A stretch of DNA of 64,000 nucleotides from Gyrodactylus bullatarudis (GCA_012064415.1 SSNU01000220.1:162604-226603); one strand, 5' to 3'. Shown: positions 12,288-25,441, counted from the first letter of the stretch. Numbers and translations: made by a program. The notes: generated from the sequence alone by a model not told the origin.

Positions 12288-15200
12288 TTACATTTTGTCT
12301 ATAGGACCTTCTCGAAAGGTTATTTGTTGAATTTCTGTACTTGCTAATGTTCGTAAAACATTGGAATTATCTCCAACACATGACTTCATTTTCCATTGTT
12401 GATAGGAGCCTTTGAGTTCTCTGATGACCTATTAAAATTTTAATTTACATCAACAAATTAAATTATTTTCATTTGTTAAAAGGTCTATTACAAAAGCTAT
12501 TATATCTTGCTTAGAGTTAGAGAGTCTCAGTCGTAAGATCTAAGATCATTTCGACACGACTCTTTCCCCTTAAAACGATCAATTGCACTCTTGAATAATG
12601 TGAGATGAAAAAATTAAGGATGAATTAAAAGTCCTTCAAAGTCACGAACACTTCAAATATATATTTTTAGATCGTCCTTTCTATTCGTAAATGGGGAGAG
12701 AAATAATAATTCATCAGACTTACTTCCATATTTGAGAAACACAGGATTATTGCAACCATGAATCCTTGAAAAGACTCAAAGATTTGCTGATAAATCAGGC
12801 GACCAATTTCATAGATGGTAACTTTCTCAGGAGGCCAAATCTTTTCTTTTATTTCAATCGGTAGTAAAATCACATGGTAAACGGAGAAGACCAGAATTAG
12901 GACAATTGTAGACTTTAATAATTTACTAAGAGAAAAATTTCCATTTGAAAACATTTCCACTATACAAAATTTAGAATCAAACACGAAAGAAATGCTTTTC
13001 ATCTTTTTGGTACTTACACATTCACATAGAGAGGTAATTTTTCAACATTGAAAATTCAGTTTGAACATATATATTAAATATGTTAATGGGAGGGAAAAAA
13101 GTTTTTAATTGAAATAAGAAGATTGTTTCATTCATTTCATTGGTATGTCAAACACCAACATGTTACGAAAATTTACATGTTAGACATTTATTAATTCATT
13201 TTTTCAGATGATATTGACTAGATATAGATGAAATTTTAATATCGCTCGTATCGCATATATTATAATAGCAAATTTAGTTTACAACAAATACAAATCTCAA
13301 GCGCTAGAATTGCCTTCTTGATCCCAAACTTAACGAAAATCAATTTTCTCCATTTAAATTCCCACCAAAGATTTTCGCGCTCTTTATACTTTTCATAAAA
13401 ATCTAAATCAAAAACGCAAAAAGAATCAGAATAATTCAAAGATTTAAATTCTATGCGTCTTGATTAAATTCATATTCTGATTTGTTTCAATCATTTAAAT
13501 TAGTTTATCACAAAACTTTAAAGAAATTCTTTTAAAGAATATTATTGGCAACTTCATCATGGAATATTCGAGTTAACTGATTCAATTGCAACGGAGATGA
13601 GTTTTCGAATCGTAAAGGAACTGGTGGACCATAGAGAAATGTACATTTAGTGAAAAATCCCTTTCTTTTATAATTACATAAAGGACGGTATAATGAAGAA
13701 GTAAGAAATAATTACACAGCCTAGCAAAATTCTATATATATTTTTTAACAAAATAAAAATATTGAAATCTCTTTATCTTAGTGAAAGCATCTCAAAAATA
13801 ACCAGAGGTTTGAGCTTTGTACGTAATAATCAATAGAAAATTTGGTTTAAGCACTATACCAACTGCGCAAAGCTGACGAAATTTGGATTTCTTGATTTAG
13901 CAATATTTTTACATTTTTAATCTGACCCGGAATCTGACCCTGAGCTCTTTAAAATATATATTTGTATTTATCTACAGGAATTGAACACACATCTGCGAGA
14001 TAGAAAAAGTATGTACCAAATTAGATTTGCGACTGGCATTTCAATAAATAGTTAGTTGTTGCTCAAATTAAGTTTATTCAATATCAGATTTAACTTACAT
14101 ATTGCTTCCAGTTACTTGGTGATTTCGACTTCTAACTTTGGTGATCAGGACGCGCAATATATTCAGGAAGAATATAACATTACACTGAGAAGAAATAATA
14201 AAAAAATATTTAACAGAATTGGGTCAAACAGTTTTTTAGATTATTAATTTGATCATTAATAAAAAAGGCAAAATCTATATAAAAAACAAATCAGTACAAA
14301 TCAATAATTATATATTAGAATCACTATGATAATAAAATTCATGGAAATTATCCATTATTAAACATTTAAATATTAAAATTAAATAGAGAGACAGAGAATC
14401 AATATATATTTCTTTGATTGTAATGATTTTATCGTCTGAGAATTCTAAAATGGGATCACAGAGGATTGACACTGAAATTCACATCTACTCAAAAGTAAGT
14501 AAAAAGTTCCTTGTTGTCAAAAAAGTCAAAAGATCTATGTTTCTCAAGATCGAAAAAGTGAAATAAGAATAACAATGTTCTTGTAATTTTGCAAAAATTA
14601 TTAGATATCCTTTTAAACATCTGTGTGCTGTACCTAACAAGTTAAGAGTTTCTCCTGGAAATTATGTCCCAAATGAATACAAAGTTATCTCCTTGAAAGC
14701 ACCTTACTCGGAGATTATTATGTTTTGTGATGTAGAAAATCTAAGGGAATCGGAACTTGAAGGTTACTGAATAAATAAGAAACGTGGGAGACCATACACA
14801 AGCTGGAGAAAATCAAGAACTGAAAATAGTGTAATTTAGTGTTAGATGGAATTATTTCTTGTTAGTTTTTTTTTTATTTTTTGGGTCGTTTTGGAAAACA
14901 ATTTTCTTTCAATTTTGGAATTAACCCTTTAACAAAATATGTCGATAAATTCATAAAAAGTTCACTAGTATTTTGCAGGTCACTTGGAATGACTCACTCC
15001 CGTAGTAGTTTGATGAAAACCCCTATAACATATTTAGATGTCGGCAAACGTTAAAAAGTCTCATGAAAACAACAAATAAAAGGATCTTATTGTTTGATCT
15101 CAGTTTTTATTCCTATTAAACTTTTGAATGAATTTTGTAAAACCTCTGAGACTACATTTTCAAATCTTCAATGCAAAAGTTACTTAAGATAAATAAAATA

Positions 15201-18200
15201 TGTTCAGAATTTGAAAACATCCGAAATATTGTTTATTGCATCGAGATTTTTCACTCACAATTACAACAAAACATGGCGGGGTGATAAATAATAACTTGAT
15301 TGCGCTTGGATCATTTGAATTTTGTGCCCAGCACTCATTTTTATAGTCACTAGAATTCAATGAGGTCGCGTTTGTATAGTTACTTGTATTGTATGGGCTT
15401 ATATTTCCAATTTGATTAGTCGACGATCTTATTCGTAAAACTATCCATAACGTCACGATCAGGAATGGAAATACTAAAATAAGATACAACTTATTCAAAT
15501 TCGTGGTCAGTTATTTGGAATTAGGCTGGAGAGAATCTTCTCGAATTGAATTTTTTCATTCTCATGTACCAACTTACTCCATCCCAAAAGTGTATAATAC
15601 ACCAGAAGTCGTTTACTATTCAACATATCGATGATTATGAGGGTGTTGTGGAGATGTAGTGCTTCGATAAAAATCCAACAATAAGTCATTTGCAGAGATA
15701 AATTCGACAATACAGGATGTATGAAACACTAAAAAGGAATGATATTCAATACATCATGATTACAATTTTATAGCATGAGATTTAAACAATTAACCTTTCT
15801 TTGATTATAACGTTGTTCGCTTGCTACAAGCCAGAAGACAACATAGTCAGGTAACAAGCGAACAACGTTATAGTCAATCTATGCCGAACAGCTCCCTGAA
15901 GAACTACTTGGTTCAAAATTATAATTAACCTTTCTATTTTGAAGTTAATACATTATAAAATTGGATGAAATTTTATAAAAATATTAAAATGATATAAAAT
16001 TAATCATCAGGTATTTTAACATTCTGTAATAAGATGGGCAAAATTATGAAAATTTTCAAATTAAAAACGTTTTTAATGTTTTATTTTCATGATTTTCACT
16101 TCATTTTATTAAAATTACAGAGCTGACTTGAATTTGGATAATATTTTTGTTAGAAGCATTAAAAATGAATATTACTCTGAAAATTTCCATAATATTGTTT
16201 TTATTACACGGGCATAAGAATCTATTTATTTGAAGCGAAATTTGGTGTAATAATTATGAAATACTCGAAGATAAGTTTTATCAGTATGAGAAAATAGCTA
16301 AAATTAAAATCATTTAATTTCTAAGCGTAACCAGTTTATGGATAGGTTCATAGATTTTTCCTATTTTGTTATATTCAAAGGGAGGAACCCAACCAGACTT
16401 TGTTCCAGATCGATAACTCAAAATATCTCTTTTTACTGATCAATTATGATTTCGCCAATTTCTACCTTGTCATTGAATATTAGCGTTTATGCTGGCGTTA
16501 AATATACAGTACATTAATTTGATTGATTTCAGCACGATTTAACTCAATTCCAAACAGAAAAAAGTATGACTTGGTTAAGACAATGTCGTTTAATCGACAC
16601 TCGCTTGTTTGGGAAAAAAGTAGGCCAACGGGCAATTATAAAGATCATTAAGTAATCTCCAAAGAATAGAAACGTGAAAGAAATATTTTTTCAACTAAAA
16701 ATTATTCGAATTATATTTTACAACATCGAAATATTACCCGAACAAGGGTAATTATTTTATCAAAAATTTAACTTTTATAACTTGTTCATGTTTTATTGAG
16801 GATGATATCGAAAATTCTATTAATTAATGAAAATTTCTTGTTTTACTGAAAATAATATTTTATTCACATGTTATTAAGTAACAAAATTTGAATTTATGAT
16901 CCTAAAAATTTCAACTTCTACTTTCTGTGGAAAAAAATAATGCAAGAAATTATTTTTCCAATTTATTGCAAATTTTGCAATGCAAAATTCTTTTTCATTG
17001 AATTTTAAATACGTTTTTACTAAACTTTTTAATGTATATTTTCTTTCTAAGTTCTACATTAGTTTTTAGCAAGTGAACAAAAATAACCATTCTAGAGAGC
17101 CAATTAATAATCAATAAAGCTTTTCATTTTCCGGATCATTACACTGGCTATTTTCAAGTATTGCATTGCACGTAAATAAAAAATAATCACGAATACTCCA
17201 TTTCGATTAGAAGAATTTAATTAGCCATGTAGAGTCTGCATTGTAGAGTGGTGTATTGTCTCATTAATTAGATCATCTAATACTAACTAAACAAGATGAA
17301 TTACTCTCTCACCTTCTCCTGTAGGGTTTATTGTAATCAGCCATTGACTCTCTGCTAATCACTAACTTTATTTTTAAATTTTAGAAAATATAGGAAGATC
17401 ACTCGAATTCTTTCAACACTTGTTAAGTTAATTTTTGAATCATTCTCCCATTTGATTTTCCATATGCTTACTACTTATAAGTATGGATACGACTAGCTAG
17501 CGTCAAAAGCTAAAATGAACATGGTGGACAAGTTTAAAAAAAATAGGAAACCAGTCTACTATCCATTCGATAGGAAATCTATTAATCTTCTGGAATGCGA
17601 TTTCATTCGTCAAAAACGTGCTATTATTCAAAGAAAGCTGATTGTTTTCAAAAAATTTTCTAGATACCTACTTCCCAGGGTCATAGCTGAAAAGTAAATG
17701 AACTTTTAAGTAATCACAGTAATCATACCTGTAGAATTCAAATATGCAATCGCCTGAACTCTATTTGCTAAAACTTTTGATGCTAAACTTCTGCTAAAAG
17801 TTTAATGTTCGTACATAGATTATGTAAAAGATTAAGATATCAATTATCGAATATCGAAGAAAGAACTAATATTCTCTTAGTGGGAACCAAAAGTCTGGAC
17901 ATATTTTTCCAAGATTTTGCTAATTGAGATTAAAAAATATTTTTTTCAGACCTCTGGATCTGTATTCAATCGATTTATTTCTTCTCAAGTGAAAATAAAT
18001 GTTACAATATGGAGAATTTATAATTTCCATATCATTCAGGCAATGGAAATGAAATACTTGTTGATCCCCTTTCATGCTGTGCTCAACTATGATGAGTAGT
18101 ACAATATGATCCCTATAATATTATATTATGAGAGGATTACGATGATTTTACAAGTACATGAATAGTGTTTTATTCGTGATAACTACATAAGAAAGTGATT

Positions 18201-21200
18201 GTGATATAGGATTAGACAATTCAGATTACAATCTATAAGAATAATTCATCATTTGAATATGAAAGTGGGGATTACAGTTTCTTCATAATACAGAGAATTT
18301 CTACGAATATCAGCATATTTTTGGTATTTTAAGACCATCGTTCTCTAAGCTAAATTTTCCATAGAGAAAAAGTTTGATGGATTAAAAAATTCTCAACTGT
18401 CTATTATCAAAAAGCAATTAGATAACTTGAATAAATGAAAAGTTTACATGAAAATTTTCACTTTCCATCTTTTCTATTAGAGTAATTAATTGATAAAAAT
18501 TGAATTAAAAAATTAATTCTTCCCCCTGATGAATTGGGGATCAGAGCATGACGAGAAAGAAAAAGACGCAATCCCTGTTTGCCTCCAGCAAAATCTGATG
18601 ATGCCTCAATGTAAAAATCAAAGGTGTAGGGGCCTGCATTATAGACTGAAGCATTTAACATATCATTTCAATACAGGTTAAGTCCCTTAAGTATTAATTT
18701 TTGTCATTTTTTTTAAAATCCAGTCCTTTCAGTTACGCTGAATTATATTCATCACATCTAAATTTTAGTGGAAAATCTTTGAAAATTTTATTTATATCAG
18801 TGGAAATAATTATTTCTTAAAGAAAAATTGAGGTTCTCATCAGAATCTTAAACCCGCTAAATATTTATATATGAAATAATGAAAATTTAGAAATCCCCTG
18901 ATTGAATTAATGAGTATCTAAAATATTCCTCTTTTCTTGAGAAAGGGATCTATAGTTTGTTTACAAAATTGTACAAAATAAACCTAAAAAAGGTATAGTT
19001 GTAAAATACAAGCTGATAAATCAACATTAGCTGATAAAGTTAAACTCACACGAAAATTTTCATTCTGGACTCCAACGAGTAATGTGCAGATGGCTTTTAG
19101 AAAAAGAGCAAAAAACAAATTCAAATGAATTTTATTTCTCGTGCATAGAAGACGTCTGTAGAAAATATAAAGTTGAATCAGTTCATAATGAGATTTCAAA
19201 ATACATATGAAAACATACCTATGCATTACGATGACTAAGAAAGCAACAATTAAGAATATCACAGATAGAGTATATCCACTTTTTGATATGATGAGAATCA
19301 GACCAATTTCCTGAAATGCAAAAAATAACGATAATAAAAAATGTGGAATTTTTTCTGTGCTTCTCTCTAATGATACAAATATTTATGGCGGAGTCAGTTT
19401 CTATACTATTTACAGACGAAAATGTAGATACATATTTATACAAACATATTTTAATCATTAGGTAAGATTCCTTCTTTTTAAAACCTTAGGTCTATCCTGG
19501 TTTTAGATATCTAAAAGATAAAATATTTACGCGTGGATTTGCATAAAATTCCGAAAATTCATTTGAGATTAAGCTTAAATTATTCAAATTTGAATTGGGG
19601 AAAATTATTGATTAAAACTGGGAAATTACTGGTAAACGAAGAACTATTTTTTTGTGAGTTTGAATTATTCAGAATTTCAGTGAATATTATAAACTATAGA
19701 GAGATAAAAATAAGAAAAAAAAGTGCGTAGTATTTATGACATGATGAAAGTTTATTATTAACAAACAAAAATCCATGACCTAATTGGTCACAAGATTTTC
19801 CATAAAACTACGCACTTGTTCAATCCCCTAGAAAAAAATACTAATGATAAACACTGGTTGGAAGAAAACATATAATCTCTTATATCTTTTAAACACATAG
19901 TATGTGGTTAGGTAAATAATCGATTTCATTCAAAATACGTCATGAATACATGTCAGTGATCTTTCTTGATGATCCATGAATTTCTTTGGCATACTTAATG
20001 GAAGTAGCCAACATTTTATCATGGATTTATCTTGAAAAGATAAAATCAAAAGTCTGATAAGCATCTTTCGAATGCTCTTCTGAATAATTGTGCATCTATT
20101 AACTGGACGAGTACATTGTCGAGTCTGCTAGCAAATCAATTATTGGATGAAGTACTATTTTTATATAAATACAGATTAAGAAAATATTCGATCGTTTATT
20201 AATTTCCTTTAACAAAAAAGGCAAATGAAAGAAATTATTAATTAGCGTTTTACACTTTTAAAAATCAGATATTAGAGAGGATCATATAAATGTTGGACAT
20301 TTTAGTATGCATGATAAGTATCAGGTTGTGTCATATTTTTGGAAAAGATTATTTTTCGAATGATGAGATAATATAGCCGAAATTTCATTCTTAGCCATTA
20401 AACAGCAAAAGACGATCTGACTACTTACAAATAAACTTTTTACAGTTTAGGATTTTGTTTGATCATGCTTTCATAAATAATTTATACATAGCAGGACCTT
20501 GGATGGGTGAAAATATTGACGGAATAGAAACAAAGAAGATTTCTGCTCTGTTAGAGAAAAGCAAAATGATTATATTAATCGTGTTTCAATCAAATACTGC
20601 GTCAGATTCTGGTTCAAGTAAAAAATTGGAAAATTTTAAAATCAATCTCTAATACACATTATGTACTTGAATAGAGGTTTCTTATCCCAAGTTACAATTT
20701 GTACCATAATTGAAAAAATATATTTTTTGATTTTACCTCTCAAGAATGAAACACCTCATCACGTCAAATAATTGAATTCAAGATGTCTAGTTATTTTTCT
20801 TGATTCCTTTATATTCTGTGGAAAGAATCCACTTGATAAATGCTCTTTTAGGAATACTTACTTTTCATGAATATAAAAATCTAAGTTGAGATATTCATCA
20901 ATTTTTTCAAATCTAACACTTTATAAGGAATCGAATATTTTTTAACAATTCGAGCTAGTGGAATTTTCCTTTTCTATTTTTCAGTCTATTTTTAGGTTAG
21001 TTTAATGACTGTTAATTTTAAAAAAATGGAACTCTTTATGATTAGTTTGAAAGGGAACTGATACGAAGTTGAGAATCTATGATTTTGATTTTTTTTTGAT
21101 CAAGATTTTTTTGAAATTTAGATCATAAGGCCCACATTCACGATATGGAAAAAAATCAATTTTTAAGGAAATTATAGCTCATTTCAAATCGCCAAATTCC

Positions 21201-22302
21201 CATTTTCTTGAACTTTTGATGAGGTTTTGATGATTTCAAAGTGAGAGAGGGATTAAAAGTTGATTTCTTGGACCACGATTACACAAAGAAATCAAATATT
21301 CCGAATCAGATTTTTTGAATCCCCCCCCCCATCATCGTGGAAAAATTGAATTTTGATTTTTGAAAATTTATGTCTGCTTGAAAATCATAGAAATTTTGAC
21401 TAATCAATTTCCCTGATAAATGAAGAATTTGTCTAAAGTTTTTTTTATGAAATCGGTTTTGATGTCTAAAATTTTGTGATTCTAAAAATCAACTTTTGAT
21501 CACTCTTTGACTTTGAAATCAGCAAAAAATTTCAACTCAAACTTCAAAAATTTGGGAATTTGGCGCCAACTAGAGATTCGAAATATGCCATAATTTCCTC
21601 AAAAAAATGATTTTTTCATATCGTGAAAGTGGACCTCATGATATATAGATTCCAAAAAATCTTGATCAAATTCGATTTGTTGATGAACTAACTAATACAG
21701 ATAGAAAGATGATTTAAACTGGATAAAAATTTAAAACTAAGGATTAGAAACATCTACAAATTTCATTAGTCTATTGTTAAATTTAGGAATCTGATTTTTG
21801 GAGCTTCTGATTGGCCTAACATTATTCGAATACTATTGGTCCAAATTTTACGAAATTCGGTATAGTCAACTTCCATTTTCACACAAATAGTGTCACTTTA
21901 CAGAGCTTTTACCTGTAGTTTAAATATCCATAACTGTCAGATAGAGAAGATTTTTATGCATTCTATTTGAACTAGTCTTATCAAAATAATAAACTTCTAA
22001 TGTAAAATTTGATATTGACCCACTGCTTAACTGTTAGTTAGCCAAAGTATCCAATCGAGTTTATTTCAAAATATTCAAGTAATATATGGAACTTACAAAT
22101 GAATTGTGAACTCTAGTCCAATTGAATAGGTATAAATTATTTTTATCCATGTAATTCAAATGGCTATCATCCGAGCATTTGAATAGTGTTTCATTATTGA
22201 TGCGAAATTCAGTATTCCTTGGATACGGTGGTAGACAGTAGTTCTCGACTGTTGCTGAAGGACAATATCCTCCAACTTCCACAATATCTTTGATATAATT
22301 TT
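12288..22302 (-). CDS. Class B (secretin-family) G-protein coupled receptor, 5' end incomplete
   Basis: Seven-helix receptor for a peptide hormone at the plasma membrane. Exons: 22302-22097 (Cys-rich hormone-receptor-domain-like), 19310-19219 (TM1, SGYTLSVIF), 19155-19050 (RRLLCTRNKIHLNLF, TM2), 15728-15578 (Cys at the top of TM3, CWIFIEALHLH, GW), 15473-15259 (TM4, ECWAQ loop, start of TM5), 14184-14099 (NILRVLITKVRSRN, third intracellular loop), 12925-12724 (KLLKSTIVL TM6; SFQGFMVAIILCFSNME TM7), 12428-12288 (tail VIRELKGSYQQWKM to TAA). All junctions are GT-AG and in phase; introns are 63, 3321, 104, 1074, 1173 and 295 nt, plus about 2.8 kb before TM1. The TM3 Cys to Trp spacing of 17 and SFQGF/CF.N.EV are class B signatures. 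The first extracellular loop is short and the ectodomain exon lacks the last canonical Cys, so a small exon may be missing between 22097 and 19310. The signal-peptide exon was not found. The ligand cannot be told. Confidence 0.88.
13532..13700 (-). other. Unassigned open segment ending in a stop, inside a GPCR intron
   Basis: The minus strand is open for about 56 codons and ends at TAA (13534-13532). It has a protein-like composition (CTFLYGPPVPLRFENSSPLQ, then LTRIFHDEV). It has no ATG, and it cannot belong to the receptor because it ends in a stop. It might be the last exon of a separate gene or a gene fragment carried by a repeat. I do not recognise it. Confidence 0.25.
13826..14010 (-). 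mobile_element. tRNA-derived SINE fragment in a GPCR intron
   Basis: Read on the minus strand it has an A-box-like GCGCAGTTGGTATAGTG and shares a body (TTTAAAATATATATTTG, TCTACAGGAATTGAACACAC) with the copies at 47.9-48.2 kb and 40.3-40.5 kb. It lies between the exons 14099-14184 and 12724-12925 of the receptor. The 3' end is degraded. Confidence 0.6.
14450..14770 (+). CDS. Possible small gene on the opposite strand inside a GPCR intron
   Basis: An ATG at 14450 opens 38 codons (MGSQRIDTEIHIYSKVSKKF...) to a TAA at 14566, with a GTAAGT at 14495 that could be a donor. After an ATTATTAG acceptor-like site, 14605-14770 is open (FKHLCAVPNKLRVSP, GNYVPNEYKVISLKAPYSE) to a TGA. Base composition of the second part is less AT-rich than its surroundings. 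I could not find a donor of the right phase to join the two parts, so the model is incomplete. The NYVPNE stretch recurs in the exon at the start of the window. No family recognised. The whole segment lies in the 1074-nt receptor intron 14185-15258. Confidence 0.3.
15796..15874. repeat. Short inverted repeat (hairpin)
   Basis: TTATAACGTTGTTCGCTTG is repeated as its reverse complement about 30 nt later (CAAGCGAACAACGTTATAG). It lies immediately upstream of the TM3 exon in the large receptor intron. Function unknown. Confidence 0.75.
16010..16310. repeat. MITE-like element, family shared with 26.3-26.7 kb
   Basis: Blocks AATTTTCAAATTAAAAACG and AAGCGAAATTTGGTG followed by AAATACTCGAAGAT occur in the same order as in the copy at 26324-26739. 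This copy is more degraded and its termini are not visible. Confidence 0.55.
17515..17697 (+). CDS. Possible small basic protein; a diverged copy lies at 50.4-50.6 kb
   Basis: A 60-codon frame begins MNMVDKFKKNRKPVYYPF and ends SRYLLPRVIAEK. It is rich in Lys and Arg. A TATAAG sequence lies about 40 bp upstream. The last third and the 3' flank (for example TCATACCTGTAGAATTCAAA) resemble 50470-50620, where the frame reads LIRQTRSKKIDIFEDLFPEI and ends NEK. The duplication shows the unit was mobile or duplicated. It may be a repeat-borne frame rather than a gene. No family recognised. It lies in the 3.3-kb intron of the receptor. Confidence 0.25.
   Translation: MNMVDKFKKNRKPVYYPFDRKSINLLECDFIRQKRAIIQRKLIVFKKFSRYLLPRVIAEK
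18458..18661 (-). other. Unassigned open segment in the large GPCR intron
   Basis: The minus strand is open for 67 codons with a protein-like stretch (GPYTFDFYIEASSDFAGGKQ, then FLSRHALIPNSSGG) and a possible ATGCAG acceptor just before it. It does not fit any class B receptor segment, and its phase does not allow insertion between the TM2 and TM3 exons with good splice sites. It may be a cassette exon, a fragment of another gene or chance. Confidence 0.25.
19721..20454. other. Repeat-bearing intronic stretch
   Basis: Contains a short inverted pair GTGCGTAGT / ACTACGCAC (about 19721-19820). A block at 20350-20440 is repeated in inverted orientation at 49320-49400 (GTAAGTAGTCAGATC...). No exon could be supported on either strand. 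Confidence 0.4.
20455..20652 (+). other. Unassigned 66-codon open segment
   Basis: Open (+) frame preceded by a TTTTTACAG acceptor-like site. It reads NLYIAGPWMGENIDGIETKK and continues acidic to a TAA. It could be an exon of an unknown (+) gene inside the receptor intron. There is no partner exon and no recognised family. Confidence 0.2.
21047..21700. repeat. Large foldback element (GTTGA-ATGAAG family)
   Basis: Left end ACGAAGTTGAGAATCTATGA; the right half is a near reverse complement of the left half (ACATTCACGATATGG versus ATCGTGAAAGTGGACC; GCCAAATTCCCATTT versus GGGAATTTGGCGCC). It includes a run of ten C at 21321-21330. No coding frame. It lies in the receptor intron upstream of TM1. 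Confidence 0.65.
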
Positions 22303-24744
22303 CTAGGGCTGAACAGATAAGTAAAGCTTTTAAATAGATAATTATAATTAAATCGGTGAGATTACTGATTTAGCTGATAGAATTTTCCCATTAGACAAAT
22401 TATCCGAATTTCGCGATATAAGTTCGGAGAGGAAAAATAAAAAAAATTATCATCATCATATCAACTGGCTGCCATAGGAATGTCATTTTTATAATCCTTT
22501 TCATAGTTTTATTTGAATCAAGTTCAAAATCTAAAATTGAGCTCAAATAAATAAACAGATATTTATCATAGAAAGAATTTTTCTCTATTTACAATGAGAG
22601 ATTAATTAGTCAAAAACATCTTGGAGTATAAGCTTTTTAATATCAAATTCATGTGATCAATCATGGAGAGAAAAATTTAATCCACAAATTAAAAGAATAT
22701 TTGTAAAAATCGACATTTTTCCGTTTTTTGGCTTTGAAGCTTGAGGGTAAATCGAGGATAACTGTATCTTTCAAGCAAATCTCTCAATTGGATATCAAGG
22801 TTAATTCTCGAAATATCCTTGATTTCAAACTCCTATTCATATTTGATGGATAAACCATAAAAGTATCTGTTTCAATAAATCAGAGTAGAAATTGCTCGAA
22901 TAGAAAGACAAATCATTTGAAGAAACAGGGATATAACAAGTGAGGTTCTTAGACTTTAAAGAATGAAACTTATATTAGACGATGATTTACCAATTAAATT
23001 ATCGTCATCTGCGTCTGATTTAATTAAGATACAGTACCCCAGAGATGGATGTGGAAAATTAACCCCCTCTTCTCTCTACCCCCAAAATATTTTTAATTTT
23101 TCGTGTTATCACTTGAAAGTAGGCATAATATCATTTTTCAACCTTAAAATTCAGTTTCAGTTAATTTTTAGACGATTCAAAAGATTTTAATTTCTAGATC
23201 AAAACCGTACAATAAACTGCATACCTTAGATTTAAAATAACCTTTCTATGATCAATTAATGTTGATCATGCAATTGTGAAAAAATTTTCTTGATTATCAT
23301 TTCTCTTTTTTCCTCAAAAATATATTGGGTGTGAAAAGGGACCTGCTCTATCCCCCAAAACAAACAATTCGTCAATCCCTATTGAGAAATTCCATTTTAT
23401 TACAGGGATGATAAATACATCGCCAGATTGGTGAAAATCTTCGTTCAATTCATGAATAATTTATTAGTTTTTAACCTCTATTTTAGGACTCATTTTTTGA
23501 GTTCAATAAATGGTATATTCTCAAATCTATTCTTAAATCAACCAATCATTGTAACCCTCTTATTCATATATTGAAACCTATTCAGAACTGTACATTTCTT
23601 TTCAATTCTGTTATTTTGTAAAGATTCGGAAGGTACACTTCGGGTACTTTCGGCGAAGTTCCATTAAGGATGACTTGCTTCATTTAGCAATATTGGACGT
23701 GAGATTACCGAATCTGTAGGTGGGGAAATAGTACTTGACCCAAAATTTAGCATTTATTTTTGATAGATATTCTTGAGCAGATTTTGCAATTAATTTTATT
23801 GAATAAGTAAGATAAATTGATGTAATTTTGAAGACAGATCCATCATTTTCCAAGATCATAGATCATGTGGATTAACAAATCTTGTAAATCTACGGATTTC
23901 TTTTCAGATCAGCTTTTGAAGTCTGTCTCTTTAGATGCTCAATAGTTGTGTAAGTGTATTTTCTTTACATGAATTTCAACCATTCGCCTCTTGTTTAAAT
24001 TAGTTGAAATATTACGTAAAAAGTGTATTATTAATAATGAAAATTGACTATTGAAAGATGGATATCTTAAAAAGACTCATCACTACACTACAGCTGGGAT
24101 TCAAGGGATTTGATTTGATCCTATTGACCACTGTTTTCTCTTTGATTAAGAATTAAATTCTCGAGTTCTTGATTGAGAATTTCTGTGGAAATCATAAATT
24201 CCAGTATCAAATATCTTACTTTTGAGTAGTCCCAAATAAGCATAAAATCCCTTTGTTATATTGAGAATAAAAGAGGGATAATAACTAAAGATAGCTCCTG
24301 GAAAGTCATGCTAGTTTTTGGAAATATTTCAAGTAGATTTTTGGAAATTCAAGTGCTATATTTTTTAATTTATTTTTTAAAATTAAGTATTGGATTTTCA
24401 ATTAAAATAGTTTACATCTTAAATTTTACAAATGAATCGAGTTACTTTTTGAAAATTGATATATTTAAATTCATATTACTAAAGTGTGATCAAATTACTC
24501 ACTCTTATAAACATTCAACGAAATATCTTTAAGCATATGATGCATATGTTCCTCTATCATAGACATATCATTAGTTTTAATTAGTATTTACAAATAATAT
24601 TGTCAGAAATTCGATACTTATTGCCATACTTCCTAATAAGATTTATCATTATTAAAGTTTTGTAAATATTTTCTCTTATCGATCTCAAAATTATGCTAAA
24701 AAGATATCTTTCCAACGTCCATTGTTTTTAAATTCCTGAAACTA
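22303..24744. other. Intergenic or 5' intronic stretch, no gene supported
   Basis: The missing first exon of the receptor should lie here or further right. A (-) frame near 22510 (MKRIIKMTFLW then a hydrophobic run) is signal-peptide-like but has no usable donor. The (+) frame at 22963-23190 begins MKLILDDDLPIKLSSSASDL and then loses protein-like composition. Neither is supported enough to call. Confidence 0.35.
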
Positions 24745-25441
24745 TGGCATGAAGATGAGAATTTACCATTTCTTAACAACTCTTATTCTCACTGTTCCCT
24801 CCGCTTATTCCTTCGAATGTGAGCCTACAGTGTTGCAACATAAATTGAGAAGGATAGAAATGTAGGAGAGTGTGAGTTGGTCCCTCCAGAAAACCGAAAA
24901 AATTCTGATTCACATAAATACTAAATGGAATATAAATTTTTTTCTGGCATGGTTCCTGAAGCAGTTAAATATTGATATTCAAGATCAACATTAGACGAAG
25001 ATTTCGAATTCGCCTGCAGGAATTCACAGAAATTCGTCATTACGGTGGGAATTTGAATTTTTCGATTATCACGAGGGAAAATGATGCAAAATATAGAGAT
25101 TAAACTTTTTCTCGGAAAGAGTAATTTTCTCTCAAATTCTACGGCCAAATTCGAAATCTTCGTCTAATGTTGATCTTGGATATCAATATTTAACTGCTTC
25201 AAATCGATAAAATTGTTGGATTTGAAAGTTGAAAAAGTGGAAATTTGAAACATTTCCGAAATTCAAAAAACGGCTCAATTTTGGTCAGATTAAATTTTTT
25301 CGGAAATTTTTTTTGTTTTCAAAACTAATCAGCTCATTTCATAGTGGAATCCAAAAAATAAATTTTTTCCTGACTTTTTGGATAAAATTATTGAGTTTTT
25401 TGTAAAAATAGGAAATTCTCATCTTCATGTCAACTAGCTTT
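24745..25441. repeat. Foldback/MITE element with an internal hairpin
   Basis: Ends with the family terminus in inverted orientation (ATTCTCATCTTCATGTCAAC then TAGCTTTA). Internal arms 24961-25011 and 25147-25197 are near-perfect reverse complements centred on ATTAGACGAAGATTTCGAAT. Blocks are shared with 2.2-2.6 kb and 31.4-31.9 kb. The left end begins GGCATGAAGATGAGAATTTA. Confidence 0.7.
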
